A stretch of 64,000 nucleotides of DNA from Synechococcus sp. ATX 2A4 (GTDB lineage Bacteria; Cyanobacteriota; Cyanobacteriia; PCC-6307; Cyanobiaceae). The position numbers and the translations under genes are program-made. Each line of letters opens with the position of its first letter. Within the stretch, counting starts at the first letter, position 1. A model generated the notes under the pieces. That model saw nothing but the letters and a program-made list of their open reading frames with translations, made no database searches and had not been told where the DNA came from. Of this stretch, positions 25,387 to 34,685 are shown piece after piece. The stretch spans positions 1-64,000 of the forward strand of contig NZ_JAGQCV010000002.1 in the NCBI RefSeq assembly GCF_024346375.1, read 5' to 3'.

Positions 25387-26517
25387 TCACGCGGCGGCGT
25401 TGTCCATCGGGAGGCCGATCGGGGTGCCTGCAGGGTTGACGGGGGGGCTGCCGGTGAGGGGTTCCACCGGTGCCACGGGAAATCCCAGCCCCGCCGCTTC
25501 CCGCTCGCTCAGACGCCGGGTCCAGGCTTTGGCGATGGGGTCGTTCCAGCGGAAGCCGGCCTGACGGGCGCGGTGACGCTGCTCGTAGGGCAGCTGGGCC
25601 CTGTACAGGTGACGTGGCTCCAGACCTGCCACCAACAGGGCCTCCAGCTCGTCGCAGCGGCAAAACACCTGGGCCAGGTAGATGCAGTCGGTGAGTGCCC
25701 GGTGCGCCTCCCACACCGGCACGCCGTAGGCCAGCGCCAGATCCCGCACCGACGGCGTGGCCCGCAGTTGCCGCTCCGCCGGCCAGCGCAGATCCTCCAT
25801 GCTGCACAGCCAGGGCTTCGGCAGCGCGGCCAACGCGCCTTTCCCGAACCACTGGCGATCGAAGCTGGCGTTGTGGGCCACGATCACCTCGGCAGCGTCC
25901 ACCAACTGGCGGAAGTAGGCCAGGCCGGCTTGCCACGGCTGGATCAAGCGGCTGACGGCGGCGGAGATCCCGTTGATCGGCTCAGCAGGATTGATGTCGC
26001 AGGGCAGCAGGAAGGACACCTGGCTGAGCACGGCGCGGCTGGGAACATGAAAAAGGATCGCCCCGACCTCGATGCAATGGTCCTGATCCGGGTCCAGTCC
26101 GGTGGTCTCGGTGTCGAGGATCAGCAGATGGGTGGGGCAAGCTGCCGCCACGCCGTCCGGCCGCTCTGCCGCCGGGGCCAGGGGATCTGAGCCGGCGGTG
26201 AGTGGCGGCAGGCTCAGGCGTGGCTTGGCCGTGCTCGCGGCCTCTGCCGCAGGGGTCTCCACCGGAGAGGCCTGCAGTCGAGGTGCGGCGGTGGTGGGCT
26301 CGGGTGCCGTTATTGGTGCCGCCGTAGGTGCCGCTGTTGGAGTGACCGCCACGGCTGCAGCGAGATCCAGCAGGCTCACCTGTTCCCAGTTGCCGGCTTC
26401 CGGTGGCCGGCCCTCGGACCCCATGGGCGCTGATGCCATCGGTGGTTGTGCCATCGGGAGGGAAGCCTCGGGAGCGGTGCCATCGATCGATGGCCGGCGG
26501 TGGGTGATCCCGGCCAT
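25387..26517 (-). CDS. DnaQ-like 3'-5' exonuclease (DEDDh)
   Basis: A protein of about 376 residues. The exonuclease domain holds all motifs: Exo I LLILDTETTGLDPDQDHCIEVGA, Exo II VIVAHNASFDRQWFG, and Exo III AHRALTDCIYLAQVF with the DEDDh His. About 120 residues before it are low in complexity (Ala/Thr/Pro), and a C-terminal extension with LPYEQRHRARQAGFRWND follows. It could proofread or trim RNA/DNA; it is separate from Pol III alpha. The start is uncertain, with in-frame ATGs at 26517 and later and a TTG at 26589. Confidence 0.9.
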   Translation of the reverse strand: MAGITHRRPSIDGTAPEASLPMAQPPMASAPMGSEGRPPEAGNWEQVSLLDLAAAVAVTPTAAPTAAPITAPEPTTAAPRLQASPVETPAAEAASTAKPRLSLPPLTAGSDPLAPAAERPDGVAAACPTHLLILDTETTGLDPDQDHCIEVGAILFHVPSRAVLSQVSFLLPCDINPAEPINGISAAVSRLIQPWQAGLAYFRQLVDAAEVIVAHNASFDRQWFGKGALAALPKPWLCSMEDLRWPAERQLRATPSVRDLALAYGVPVWEAHRALTDCIYLAQVFCRCDELEALLVAGLEPRHLYRAQLPYEQRHRARQAGFRWNDPIAKAWTRRLSEREAAGLGFPVAPVEPLTGSPPVNPAGTPIGLPMDNAAA

Positions 26518-26596
26518 GCCCAGGTTGCTGCCATGTTCCCAGCCCACACCCTTCCCGCGCCAGTGGGCCGCGTTCCTAGGGTCGGGCAAGTTTGCG

Positions 26597-27073
26597 ATGG
26601 CGTGCGTGGCCCGTGCCCTTCAGGTGGGTGATCCGATCCCCTTGATCGCCCTGACCGACCAGGACGGGGTGGAGCGCCGCAGTGATCAGCTCGGCGGCCA
26701 GCCACTGGTGCTGTTTTTTTACCCCAAGGACGACACGCCGGGCTGCACTGCCGAAGCCTGCGCCTTCCGCGACAGCCAGGCCGATCTGTCCACCCTTGGC
26801 GCCGTGGTCTGGGGCGTCAGTGGTGATGACGCCGGCAGCCACAGCCGCTTCGCCGCCCGCCACCGGCTGGCCTATCCCCTGCTGGTGGATCAGGGCAACG
26901 CCCTGCGCCAGGCCTTCGGTGTGCCCGGTGCCCTGCTTAACCTTCTGCCCGGACGCGTCACCTACGTGATCGACGGCGGTGGCGTGGTGCGGCACATCTT
27001 CAACAACCTGCTCGATGGCGCTGCCCATGCCCGTGAGGCCCTCACGGCGCTGCGGCGGCTGACGGTGGCCTGA
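26597..27073 (+). CDS. peroxiredoxin Q / BCP
   Basis: A 158-residue thiol peroxidase that reduces hydroperoxides with thioredoxin. The active site is FYPKDDTPGCTAEACAFRD, with peroxidatic and resolving Cys separated by four residues as in PrxQ/BCP. The supporting core is VVWGVSGDDAGSHSRFAARH and YPLLVDQGNALRQAFGVPG, then RVTYVIDGGGVVRHIFNN. It starts at ATG 26597, divergent from the exonuclease gene with a short gap, so the promoters may overlap. Confidence 0.95.
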   Translation: MACVARALQVGDPIPLIALTDQDGVERRSDQLGGQPLVLFFYPKDDTPGCTAEACAFRDSQADLSTLGAVVWGVSGDDAGSHSRFAARHRLAYPLLVDQGNALRQAFGVPGALLNLLPGRVTYVIDGGGVVRHIFNNLLDGAAHAREALTALRRLTVA

Positions 27074-27108
27074 GTGGACGCGCCCGTGCAGCCCCACCGG
27101 GCCGACCC

Positions 27109-27906
27109 ATGAGCCGCTGGCAGCAGCAGGGCCCGCTCTGGAGCTTCGCCCCGCCCACCGCTGAGCCCTTTGCCGGTGGCGCGCTGGTTCCGCCCATCGG
27201 CGTGGTGGAGTTCATCGGCGGCACAGTGCTGGCCGCCAGCCCCCAGCTCAGCTACCGGCGCCTGCTGGAGGCGCTGGCGCTGCGGGGGCTGCTGGTGCAT
27301 GCCTGGAGCTATGTGCCCGGTTTCGATCACCAGGCGCAGGCCACCGAGGCCTGGCGCTGCTTCCGCTCAGTCCGCAGCATGGCCACTCCCGGTGTCGCTG
27401 GTTCCGCCCCAGCTCCCTTGCCGGTGCTGCGGCTCGGCCACAGCCTGGGCTGCAAGCTGCATCTGCTGGCGCCCGATGGTGGCCGGGGTTGCCGCGGCCT
27501 GGTGGCGATGAGCTTCAACAACTTCTCCGCCGATCGCTCCATTCCCCTGCTCGCCGACCTCGCCCCCCGCCTGGGCCTTCGCACGGAATTCAGCCCCTCA
27601 CCGGAGGAGACCCTGCGGCTGGTGGGCCTGCACTACCGCCAGCCGCGCAACCTGCTGATCCGCTTCGGCACCGATGCGCTCGACCAGAGTCGGCGGTTGA
27701 TCGGCGTGCTGCAGCAGCGGCCGGATGACGCCTCCACCCTGCTGGAGCGGCCTGGCGATCACCTCACTCCGGCCAGTGCCGGCCTGCGCCAGAACCTGCT
27801 TGGGGCCTGGGCCGATGATCCAGCGCGGCAGCGGCAGATCGATCGGCTGGCCGATCAGCTCACGGGCTGGTGGCTGGGTCCGCCCAGCCAGGACTCCTGC
27901 AGCTGA
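27109..27906 (+). CDS. DUF1350 protein, alpha/beta-hydrolase-like
   Basis: A 265-residue member of DUF1350, a family found in cyanobacteria and chloroplasts. It shows IGVVEFIGGTVLAASPQLSY, VHAWSYVPGFDHQAQA, a nucleophile-elbow-like LRLGHSLGCKLHLL and AMSFNNFSADRSIPLL. The Ser-containing elbow suggests an esterase-like fold, but the activity is unknown. It follows prxQ by 35 bp and its 3' end overlaps the convergent Coq4-like gene by 52 bp. Confidence 0.85.
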   Translation: MSRWQQQGPLWSFAPPTAEPFAGGALVPPIGVVEFIGGTVLAASPQLSYRRLLEALALRGLLVHAWSYVPGFDHQAQATEAWRCFRSVRSMATPGVAGSAPAPLPVLRLGHSLGCKLHLLAPDGGRGCRGLVAMSFNNFSADRSIPLLADLAPRLGLRTEFSPSPEETLRLVGLHYRQPRNLLIRFGTDALDQSRRLIGVLQQRPDDASTLLERPGDHLTPASAGLRQNLLGAWADDPARQRQIDRLADQLTGWWLGPPSQDSCS

Positions 27907-28817
27907 GCGAGAGGCTGCTCCACCCAGGCCCAGAAGTCCCAGCCCGGAGCAAAGAGATCGAGGGGCATGGCTTCCCCCAGCGCCCAGGCGTGCCAGAACG
28001 CCTCAGGATCCAGCGCCCCGTGCGCTGATCGGGCCACGTCGTTGAGCTCGGTGCCGAGATGCCAGGAGAAGATCGCCGGCAGCACGTGCCCGGAGATCGG
28101 ATGCTGCGGATGCATCGCGGCGGTGAAGGTGGACACCAGGATTTCGCCGTGGGGCGTGGTGTCGTAGCCGGTGAGCACGTGGCAGGTGTCGTGGGGGGTG
28201 GTGAAGCGTTCGTTGAGAGCTCCCGGCTCCCCCGGCATGGCGTAGCCGTTGCGCTGGAAGTGGTCGTGGAAGGCACGCCCGAGCCGGTCGTGCGGGAGGG
28301 TGCCCAGTGCCCGGTACCGCGCCGCCAGGGCCGGATCCGCCCCTTCCCCCTGGTACGGCTGCAGCCAGGCGGCGATGTCCGCCTCCGGGTTCCAGGCGGT
28401 GCCGGTCAGCGAGTTGAGGTTGTTGCGGGCCATCAGAGCCAGCGCCTCCTGCAGGTGCCCCTGGGCGGCAGCGGCGATCTCTTCCATTGAGTCGGTGTGG
28501 ATGTCGAGAGCTGCTGCGTAGGCCAGTACGCGCTCGATGCGGTCCGGATCCAGCCGGTCGCCGAGGAAGGCCATCACCGTGAGGAAGCGGATCGCCTCCA
28601 GGCGCAGGGCTGCCGGCGGCAGGGCCGCGGCCAGCAGCTCCGGACTGGTGGCCGGAAGCGGGCGCGGCGGGCCTTCAGGCCCGAGCCGGAAGATCCAGTG
28701 GCCGGCCGCCGCCACCGCGGTCGACGCGGCCGCCGGCAGCTCTCCGCCGCAGGCGCCCACATCCGCCATGGCGGCGAGGATGGCCAGGGATTCCTCCCGG
28801 TTGCTGGGGATCCGCAT
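27855..28817 (-). CDS. Coq4-like protein
   Basis: A 320-residue protein. Residues about 200-220 carry PHDTCHVLTGYDTTPHGEIL, which fits the HDxxHx11E metal motif of Coq4, the ubiquinone-complex scaffold with recently reported C1-decarboxylase/hydroxylase activity. Before it come LPHDRLGRAFHDHFQRNGYAMPG and an N-terminal helical part that resembles a TerB-like bundle. Cyanobacteria make plastoquinone, not ubiquinone, so if related it may act on other prenylated aromatics or lipids. It overlaps the convergent DUF1350 gene by 52 bp. Confidence 0.7.
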   Translation of the reverse strand: MRIPSNREESLAILAAMADVGACGGELPAAASTAVAAAGHWIFRLGPEGPPRPLPATSPELLAAALPPAALRLEAIRFLTVMAFLGDRLDPDRIERVLAYAAALDIHTDSMEEIAAAAQGHLQEALALMARNNLNSLTGTAWNPEADIAAWLQPYQGEGADPALAARYRALGTLPHDRLGRAFHDHFQRNGYAMPGEPGALNERFTTPHDTCHVLTGYDTTPHGEILVSTFTAAMHPQHPISGHVLPAIFSWHLGTELNDVARSAHGALDPEAFWHAWALGEAMPLDLFAPGWDFWAWVEQPLAQLQESWLGGPSHQPVS

Positions 28818-28864
28818 GACGGGCGTCCGGTGTGGGGCTAGGCGGAGCGGGTGGCAGGGGGTCC

Positions 28865-30829
28865 TCAGACCCGCAGGGCATCCAGCACGGAGCGGTCTTC
28901 CAGGGTGCTGGTGTCGCCGCTCACCTCTTCACCGGCCGCCAGGGCGCGCAGGATGCGGCGCATGATCTTGCCGCTGCGGGTCTTGGGAAGCGCATCGGTG
29001 AAGCGGATCTCATCGGGGCGGGCGATCGGGCCGATCTCGGCGCCCACGTGGCGCTTCAGTGTGGCAATCAGGGCCTCGTCGCCGCTGGTGCCCGCATCCA
29101 GGGTCACGAAGGCCACGATCCCTTCCCCCTTGAGGTCGTCGGGCCGGCCCACCACGGCGGCTTCGGCCACGGCCGGATGGCTCACCAGGGCGGATTCGAT
29201 CTCCATCGTGCCCAGCCGGTGCCCTGACACGTTGATCACGTCGTCGACCCGGCCCATCACCCAGAAATAGCCATCGCTATCGCGGCGGGCGCCGTCACCG
29301 GCGAAGTAGATCCAGCTGCCATCGGCTGGCCGGATCGCTTCCCAATAGGTGTTGCGGAAGCGCTCCGGATCGCCGTGGATGGTGCGCAGCATTCCCGGCC
29401 AGGGGCGCCGCACGGCCAGGTAGCCGCCTTCATCCACGCCGGCGCTGTTGCCGTCGATGTCCACCACATCGGCCACGATGCCGGGCAGGGGCAGGGTGGC
29501 GGAGCCCGGTTTGGTAGGCGTGGCACCTGGCAGGGGGCTGATCATCACCCCGCCGGTCTCGGTCTGCCACCAGGTGTCCACCACCGGGCAGCGGCCTGCG
29601 CCGATCACCTCCCGATACCACATCCAGGCCTCCGGGTTGATCGGTTCGCCCACGGTGCCGAGGATGCGCAGGGAGCTCATGTCGTGCTGGTCGGGCACCT
29701 CACGCCCGTTCTTCATGAACGCCCGGATCGCGGTGGGCGCTGTATAGAAGATGGTGACCCGGTGCTTCTCGATCACCTCCCAAAAGGCCCCGGGCTTGCT
29801 GGAGCGCGGGGCGCCCTCGTACATCAATGTGGTGGCGCCAGCCGAGAGCGGCCCGTACACGATGTAGCTGTGGCCGGTGATCCAGCCCACATCGGCGGTG
29901 CACCAGTGGATGTCGTCCTCGCGGATGTCGAACATCCACTGGAAGGTGATCTGGGCCCAGAGGTTGTATCCGGCGGTGGTGTGCACAATCCCTTTCGGCT
30001 TGCCGGTGGAGCCTGAGGTGTAGAGCACGAACAGGCGGTCTTCACTGTCCATCGGCTCGGCGGTGTGCTCGGCGCTGGCCAGCTCCACCTGGTCATGCCA
30101 CCAATGGTCGCGGCTGGCGGTCATGGCGGTGGGGGTGCCGGTGCGCTTCACCACCAGCACGTGCTCCACGCTGGGGCAGCCCTCGGCGAGGGCCTGGTCG
30201 ACCGCCGGCTTGAGCGGCACCGGCTTGTCCTTGCGGAAGCCGCCATCGGCGGTGATCACCGCTTTGGCCTGGCCATCGATCAGGCGGTCACGCAGCGCTT
30301 CGGCCGAGAAGCCGCCGAACACCACCGAATGGGGGGCGCCGATGCGGGCGCAGGCCAGCATGGCAATGGCCGCTTCCGGCACCATCGGCATGTAAAGCGC
30401 CACCAGATCACCCTTGCCGATGCCCAGGGCCAGCAGGGCGTTGGCGGCCTTGCAGACCTCGGCGTGCAGCTCGGTGTAGGTGAAGCGGCGTTCATCGCCG
30501 GGTTCCCCTTCCCAGATCAGCGCTGTCTTGTGGGCGCGGGGGCCAGCCAGATGGCGATCGAGGCAGTTGTAGGCCACGTTCGTGGTGCCCCCTTCGAACC
30601 AGCGGGCGAATGGCGGATCGCTCCAGTCGAGAACGCTCTCGAAGGGTTGGAACCAATGCAGGGCGCTGCGGGCCTGCTCGGCCCAGAAGGCGTCCGGGTC
30701 GGCGTCCGCTGCCGCCGCCAGCTGCCGGTAGGCCGCGAGGCTGCCGAAACGGGCGCTGGCGGCGAGAGCGGCGGGGGGCTCAAACACCCTGCTTTCGTGC
30801 AGCACCGATTCGATCGTGACCTCGCTCAT
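28865..30829 (-). CDS. acs: acetyl-CoA synthetase
   Basis: A 654-residue AMP-forming acetate-CoA ligase. The adenylation motif [20 protein letters not shown] is followed by [51 protein letters not shown] and the C-terminal [13 protein letters not shown], whose Lys is the acetylation-regulated catalytic residue. The N-terminal block with [17 protein letters not shown] is also typical. ATG 30829 ([10 protein letters not shown]) matches the usual family start; ATGs at 30835 and 30853 are in frame. A divergent gene lies upstream, with a promoter-like region between. Confidence 0.97.
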   Translation of the reverse strand: MSEVTIESVLHESRVFEPPAALAASARFGSLAAYRQLAAAADADPDAFWAEQARSALHWFQPFESVLDWSDPPFARWFEGGTTNVAYNCLDRHLAGPRAHKTALIWEGEPGDERRFTYTELHAEVCKAANALLALGIGKGDLVALYMPMVPEAAIAMLACARIGAPHSVVFGGFSAEALRDRLIDGQAKAVITADGGFRKDKPVPLKPAVDQALAEGCPSVEHVLVVKRTGTPTAMTASRDHWWHDQVELASAEHTAEPMDSEDRLFVLYTSGSTGKPKGIVHTTAGYNLWAQITFQWMFDIREDDIHWCTADVGWITGHSYIVYGPLSAGATTLMYEGAPRSSKPGAFWEVIEKHRVTIFYTAPTAIRAFMKNGREVPDQHDMSSLRILGTVGEPINPEAWMWYREVIGAGRCPVVDTWWQTETGGVMISPLPGATPTKPGSATLPLPGIVADVVDIDGNSAGVDEGGYLAVRRPWPGMLRTIHGDPERFRNTYWEAIRPADGSWIYFAGDGARRDSDGYFWVMGRVDDVINVSGHRLGTMEIESALVSHPAVAEAAVVGRPDDLKGEGIVAFVTLDAGTSGDEALIATLKRHVGAEIGPIARPDEIRFTDALPKTRSGKIMRRILRALAAGEEVSGDTSTLEDRSVLDALRV

Positions 30830-30921
30830 CGCCATCTGGACCGGGCCCCCCATTCAAGCGGCCGCTGGTGGCGCTGCCGCTCTGGCGCTGCACGGACGGC
30901 GCTTCAGCAATATTCAGTCTC

Positions 30922-30956
30922 TTATCAGTTAAATCTCCGTCTGCTAGTATTGACAA
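30922..30956. promoter_or_regulatory. divergent promoter-like region between acs and a secreted-protein gene
   Basis: This AT-rich patch stands out from GC-rich surroundings. On the minus strand TTGTCA (30956-30951), 17 bp and TTTAAC (30933-30928) fit a sigma-70-type promoter for acs. On the plus strand TTATCA (30922-30927), 17 bp and TAGTAT (30945-30950) could serve the opposite gene. The two overlap, so they might compete. Confidence 0.4.
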
Positions 30957-30999
30957 ATGGACCGCGTGGTCTCAACGAATCACATCTGCCATTCTCGAC

Positions 31000-31755
31000 G
31001 TGGCTTCCTCCTCCAGGCCGGCGGGTCGGCGATCGCTGCGCGGCTTCGCCTCGCCCCTGCTCCCCAAAGCTGCCGCCGCCTTCGTTGCCACGCTGGCTGT
31101 GCTCTCCGCTGGAGCGGCGCAGGCGGCGATCACTGTGTTCACCGATCCGGTGCTGTTTGCCGCCGCCTTGGTGGCAGCCGCGCAGCAAGCCTCCTACACA
31201 GAAACGTTCACCACCGTTCCCAGCACCAGCTCCGCCACCTTCTCCGGTGCGAGTGGCGGCCCCAACCCAGGAGTGCCGTTTTCGTTCGAGGCGGAAGTCG
31301 GCTCCGGCACCTTGAGCCAGCTCAGCGGAACCCCCAACCGGCTCACCACCACCAGCCCCCTGACGCCGCTCCAGCTTGACTTCAGCTCCAGCCCCACGGG
31401 CATTCAGGCGGTCGGAGGCGTCTTTGCCAACACGGCGAGTGGGTTCTTGGGTGCGCTTCTGGCCTCGTTCACCGTCACGGTCACCGATGTGAACAACCAA
31501 GCCAGCACAGAAACTGTTTCCTTTTTGGGTACCACCCCAAGGTTCTTCGGATTCATCTCCGATGGCCCCCCGTTGCGCGACCTCGTGATGACGCCTTCCG
31601 GGTTGGGCACTACCCGCGCCACCATTGCCGAGCTGCAGGTGGCGCAGTTGCAGGCACCTGGCCCATTGCCCGTGCCGGGACCACTGCCCGTGATGGGGTT
31701 GGTGGCGGCCTTCAGTGGGGCGCGCCGGATCCGGCGACGCATTGCAGAACGCTGA
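31000..31755 (+). CDS. exported protein with VPGPLP-type C-terminal sorting tail
   Basis: About 251 residues with a signal peptide (LLPKAAAAFVATLAVLSAGAAQA) and a beta-rich, Ser/Thr-rich middle part (DFSSSPTGIQAVGGVFANT, LASFTVTVTDVNNQASTETV). The end is PVPGPLPVMGLVAAF then a basic RRIRRRI, the tripartite layout of PEP-CTERM-like exosortase substrates in cyanobacteria: a short VPGPLP motif, a hydrophobic helix, then a basic tail. No exosortase gene is in the window. GTG 31000 puts the signal peptide near the N-terminus; the frame extends to GTG 30868. Confidence 0.7.
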   Translation: MASSSRPAGRRSLRGFASPLLPKAAAAFVATLAVLSAGAAQAAITVFTDPVLFAAALVAAAQQASYTETFTTVPSTSSATFSGASGGPNPGVPFSFEAEVGSGTLSQLSGTPNRLTTTSPLTPLQLDFSSSPTGIQAVGGVFANTASGFLGALLASFTVTVTDVNNQASTETVSFLGTTPRFFGFISDGPPLRDLVMTPSGLGTTRATIAELQVAQLQAPGPLPVPGPLPVMGLVAAFSGARRIRRRIAER

Positions 31756-31967
31756 ATCTGAAATGTTGGAAATTGTTGATCACGCCGCGGGTGCGGGATG
31801 CCGGCAAATATCGTTGAAAGAACATATCCAGTGCAACGCCATGCCCACCCCCTGGTGGCTTCCTCTTTCCCGTTGGCGCGATCGGCCGATGGGGTTTCCT
31901 CTGCAGAACCGGACCGTGTAGAACGTCACCACCGATTCACATAGAATTCCAATCTGGAGCTTCGATC

Positions 31968-32465
31968 ATGTCGCGTTCCCCCCTGCCAATGCTTCCCAGT
32001 CCCTCACGTGCTCGCTTGATTGCCACTCGCCTCACGTTGCTGGCGTCGGTGGCGGTGGGTGTTGGCGTTGGTATTCAGGCTTTAGAGGGGGTTGCTGCCA
32101 CCCCTCCTTCGGCCGCTTCGCTGGCCACGGCGATTCGGGAGGCTGCCTACGCCTCTACCGATCAAGGCATCGGTGAGAACCAGCTTCCATCCACCGCCTC
32201 CATCCTGTTCTCAGGCCCCCACGGGTCGTCCTTGGCGCGCCCGGCCAACGTCGTGGCAGAGGCTTCAGCTGTTCTCCCTGCTGTTGAACCGCAGGGCGAG
32301 CTTCTGGATGAATCCATCAGTGTGCTGGCCACCACTGTGTTCCTGGCCAACCTCCAGGTGCTGTTGCTGCCGGTGCTGATGCCGGTGGTCCAAACCGCTT
32401 CCGCCGTCCAGGCGATTCGGCTGCTGAGGCGCCGCCCCTCCGCTGGCCAGTTGCTCCCCACCTAG
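31968..32465 (+). CDS. hypothetical membrane protein, two hydrophobic segments
   Basis: A 165-residue protein with no family I recognise. It has an N-terminal hydrophobic segment (LTLLASVAVGVGVGIQAL), a polar middle part, and a C-terminal helix (TVFLANLQVLLLPVLMPVVQ) followed by a basic RLLRRRP. The last feature resembles a membrane anchor. A GGAG Shine-Dalgarno lies eight bases before ATG 31968, and TAGAAT at 31942-31947 may be a -10 box. The preceding 212 bp hold no clear gene. Confidence 0.6.
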   Translation: MSRSPLPMLPSPSRARLIATRLTLLASVAVGVGVGIQALEGVAATPPSAASLATAIREAAYASTDQGIGENQLPSTASILFSGPHGSSLARPANVVAEASAVLPAVEPQGELLDESISVLATTVFLANLQVLLLPVLMPVVQTASAVQAIRLLRRRPSAGQLLPT

Positions 32466-32581
32466 GCGCAGAACGCCCTTTCCAAACCTCCCCTTCCGCT
32501 CCCTTCAGCGCGCTGAATTGCCTGCCTGTCTAGGCCCAAACGGCCGCCACAGCCGGTTCCGGCGGCTGGGAAGATGGCCCC

Positions 32582-33232
32582 ATGATCCGTCCTGCGGCCT
32601 GCCTGTTTGATCTCGACGGTCTCCTGCTGGACACCGAACCACTGCATGCGCGGGCCTGGCGCGAGGCCGCTGCCCATTTCGGCCGCACGCTCCAGCCACA
32701 GGAAGTGCTGGCCTTGCGCGGCCGCCGGCGCCTCGATTGCGCCGATCAGGTGCGCCAGTGGATCCGCCAGAGCGACGGACCGGCCTTGAGCAGCACCGAC
32801 CTGCTGGCGGTGCGCCAGCCGATCGCGGAAGCCCTGTTGCCGCACGCCGCTCCGATGCCGGGGGCACAGGCGCTGGTGGAGCGCTGCCATGCTCTGGGCA
32901 TTCCCATGGCGCTTGCCACCAGCAGCTCCCGCGAGGCGGTGGCCCTCAAGAGTGAGCCCCATCCTTGGCTGAAGCTGATCGAGCGGCGGGTGCATGGCGA
33001 TGACCCGGAGCTGCTGGCCGGCAAGCCAGCCCCCGATGTTTTTCTGCTGGCGGCACGGCGCCTTGGTGTCGCCCCCACCGCCTGCTGGGCGTTTGAGGAT
33101 TCCATCGCCGGCGCCCGCTCGGCGCAGGCCGCAGGCTGCCAGGTGCACGTGCTGCTGCCTGCCGATGGGGTCTGTGCCCAGTACCCGCCTGAGGTGGTGT
33201 GCCTGAAGTCGTTGGCGGAGCTCAGGCTCTGA
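32582..33232 (+). CDS. HAD-superfamily (IA) hydrolase
   Basis: A 216-residue phosphatase-like protein. Motif I is LFDLDGLLLDTEPLHARAW, motif II is ALATSSSREAV, motif III Lys is in LLAGKPAPDVFLLAA, and motif IV is AFEDSIAGARSAQAAGCQV. The cap domain after motif I fits beta-phosphoglucomutase/phosphatase-like relatives. The substrate cannot be named. It stands between a hypothetical membrane protein and a convergent gene. Confidence 0.9.
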   Translation: MIRPAACLFDLDGLLLDTEPLHARAWREAAAHFGRTLQPQEVLALRGRRRLDCADQVRQWIRQSDGPALSSTDLLAVRQPIAEALLPHAAPMPGAQALVERCHALGIPMALATSSSREAVALKSEPHPWLKLIERRVHGDDPELLAGKPAPDVFLLAARRLGVAPTACWAFEDSIAGARSAQAAGCQVHVLLPADGVCAQYPPEVVCLKSLAELRL

Positions 33233-33241
33233 GTGCCCCCT

Positions 33242-34492
33242 TCACGGTGGCGGGGCCGGTGGAGGGTTTTTGTTGGGCTCGATTTGCTCCACCAGCTTGA
33301 GCATCCATGAGCCGGCGCGGCCGGATTCGCCCAGCCGCTGCTTGAGCGCCAGCACCGTTGCCGCCCGCTGCTGTTCCCGTTCGCTCTGCGATGGGATGGC
33401 ATCGCGGTAGGGAATCTGGGTGCGTTGGTGCAGCCACAGACCGAGGGCGCGCGGCTCGGCGGCATTGTTGATCGCGCTGGAGAGGGTGAGTGGTTTCCCC
33501 AAGGGGCGGTGGCCCTGGAGCTTGTACCAGGCGTCCCCATCGCTGTCGGTGACCTCCACCAACTCCAGGGACTCCAGCTGGGCCACCTCACGCAGGGAGC
33601 GGCCAAAGCGGCGTTGCACCACCAGCTGGTGGTGCTCCAGGCGCAGCTCGCGACGGCCCAGCAGCAGCCAGAGCGTTCCCCAGCAGCAGCCCAGTGCCAG
33701 CAGGGCCACGATGCCGGCTGGAATCCAATATGAGGCCTGCCCCAGGGCCGATCGGCACAGCAGGAACGTCAACGCCCCGAACACCCCGGTGACCACAGCC
33801 ATCACGGCCGTCTGCAGCCGCCGATTGGCGAGGTTCGGCACCAGGACAGGCGATTCGAACATCGCCCCTTCCAGCTCCTGCCATCGGCGGGGCAACCGCG
33901 GCGCCATAGCTTCCACACCCTCGCCCGCTGTTGGCGGCGCCGCTCCTGGTCGGAGGCCGAGGGCGGCGTTGAGGGCGTCGGCGGCGCTTTGTCGTTCACT
34001 GCCGGTGCCGAGCCGGGTGAGTTCCATCACCCGATCAGTCAGCTCCACCACCAATGCACCCTGGTGCTGCCCACGGCCGCGCACCTCACAGTGCCGGATC
34101 TCCTCGCTGGGGATGCGCCGCCGGCGCCCGAAAGGGCCCAGGCGAGAGCGCAGCGTCAGCCCTTCGGCGTTGAGCACGAGCCGCTCATCGGCCCAGAAGC
34201 AGCGCAGCCATTCGCGCAGCGCCATGATTCCGCCCAGCGTCCAGAGGCTCACCCAAAGCAGCAGAAAGCCGCTCAGGGCCGCAGTCATCCCCATGCTCAT
34301 GCCTGTGGAGGAGGCCGTCCCCTCGCCCAGTGGCCCGTCAGCTGCGGCCCACTCCCGCAGCAGGCGGCTGAGCATGACCAGCACAAACACTTCCCCGGCC
34401 GCCCAGCCACACAGCCAAACCGACAGGAATCCCCCCAGCACGAAGCGTCCAGGACCCTGCGGGCGGAAGTGGAAGGTGAGGGTGGAGGCCAT
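33242..34492 (-). CDS. duplicated membrane protein of unknown function
   Basis: A 416-residue protein whose two halves share a layout: membrane helices followed by a beta-rich cytoplasmic stretch. First half: GRFVLGGFLSVWLCGWAAGEV, TAALSGFLLLWVSLWTLGG, then ERLVLNAEGLTLRSRLGPFG and RRRIPSEEIRHCEV. Second half: AVMAVVTGVFGALTFLLC, ASYWIPAGIVALLALGCC, then ELRLEHHQLVVQRRFGRSL and LESLELVEV. The soluble parts resemble bacterial PH-like domains, as an inference. ATG 34492 is chosen. The C-terminus is Pro-rich. Confidence 0.65.
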   Translation of the reverse strand: MASTLTFHFRPQGPGRFVLGGFLSVWLCGWAAGEVFVLVMLSRLLREWAAADGPLGEGTASSTGMSMGMTAALSGFLLLWVSLWTLGGIMALREWLRCFWADERLVLNAEGLTLRSRLGPFGRRRRIPSEEIRHCEVRGRGQHQGALVVELTDRVMELTRLGTGSERQSAADALNAALGLRPGAAPPTAGEGVEAMAPRLPRRWQELEGAMFESPVLVPNLANRRLQTAVMAVVTGVFGALTFLLCRSALGQASYWIPAGIVALLALGCCWGTLWLLLGRRELRLEHHQLVVQRRFGRSLREVAQLESLELVEVTDSDGDAWYKLQGHRPLGKPLTLSSAINNAAEPRALGLWLHQRTQIPYRDAIPSQSEREQQRAATVLALKQRLGESGRAGSWMLKLVEQIEPNKNPPPAPPP

Positions 34493-34685
34493 GCCGTGCA
34501 TCGCGCGAGGGTTCGCCTGGGTGCGGGTCCCGCCCAGTGGTGGATTCAGAGCTGCAACCTTCACCACCACTTGGCCATCAGATTGGTGTTCTGGCCCGTA
34601 ACGCCGCCGATCAGCCGGTTGCTCCGCTTTGGCGCTCTCCCCACTGGCTCCCCCCTAGGGTGCGCACTTCCCACGCCCCACCACC

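Noticed and set aside
31715-31921. A 68-codon frame after the VPGPLP protein gene
   Set aside because: It overlaps the upstream gene's end, has no signal or domain, and no ribosome-binding site.
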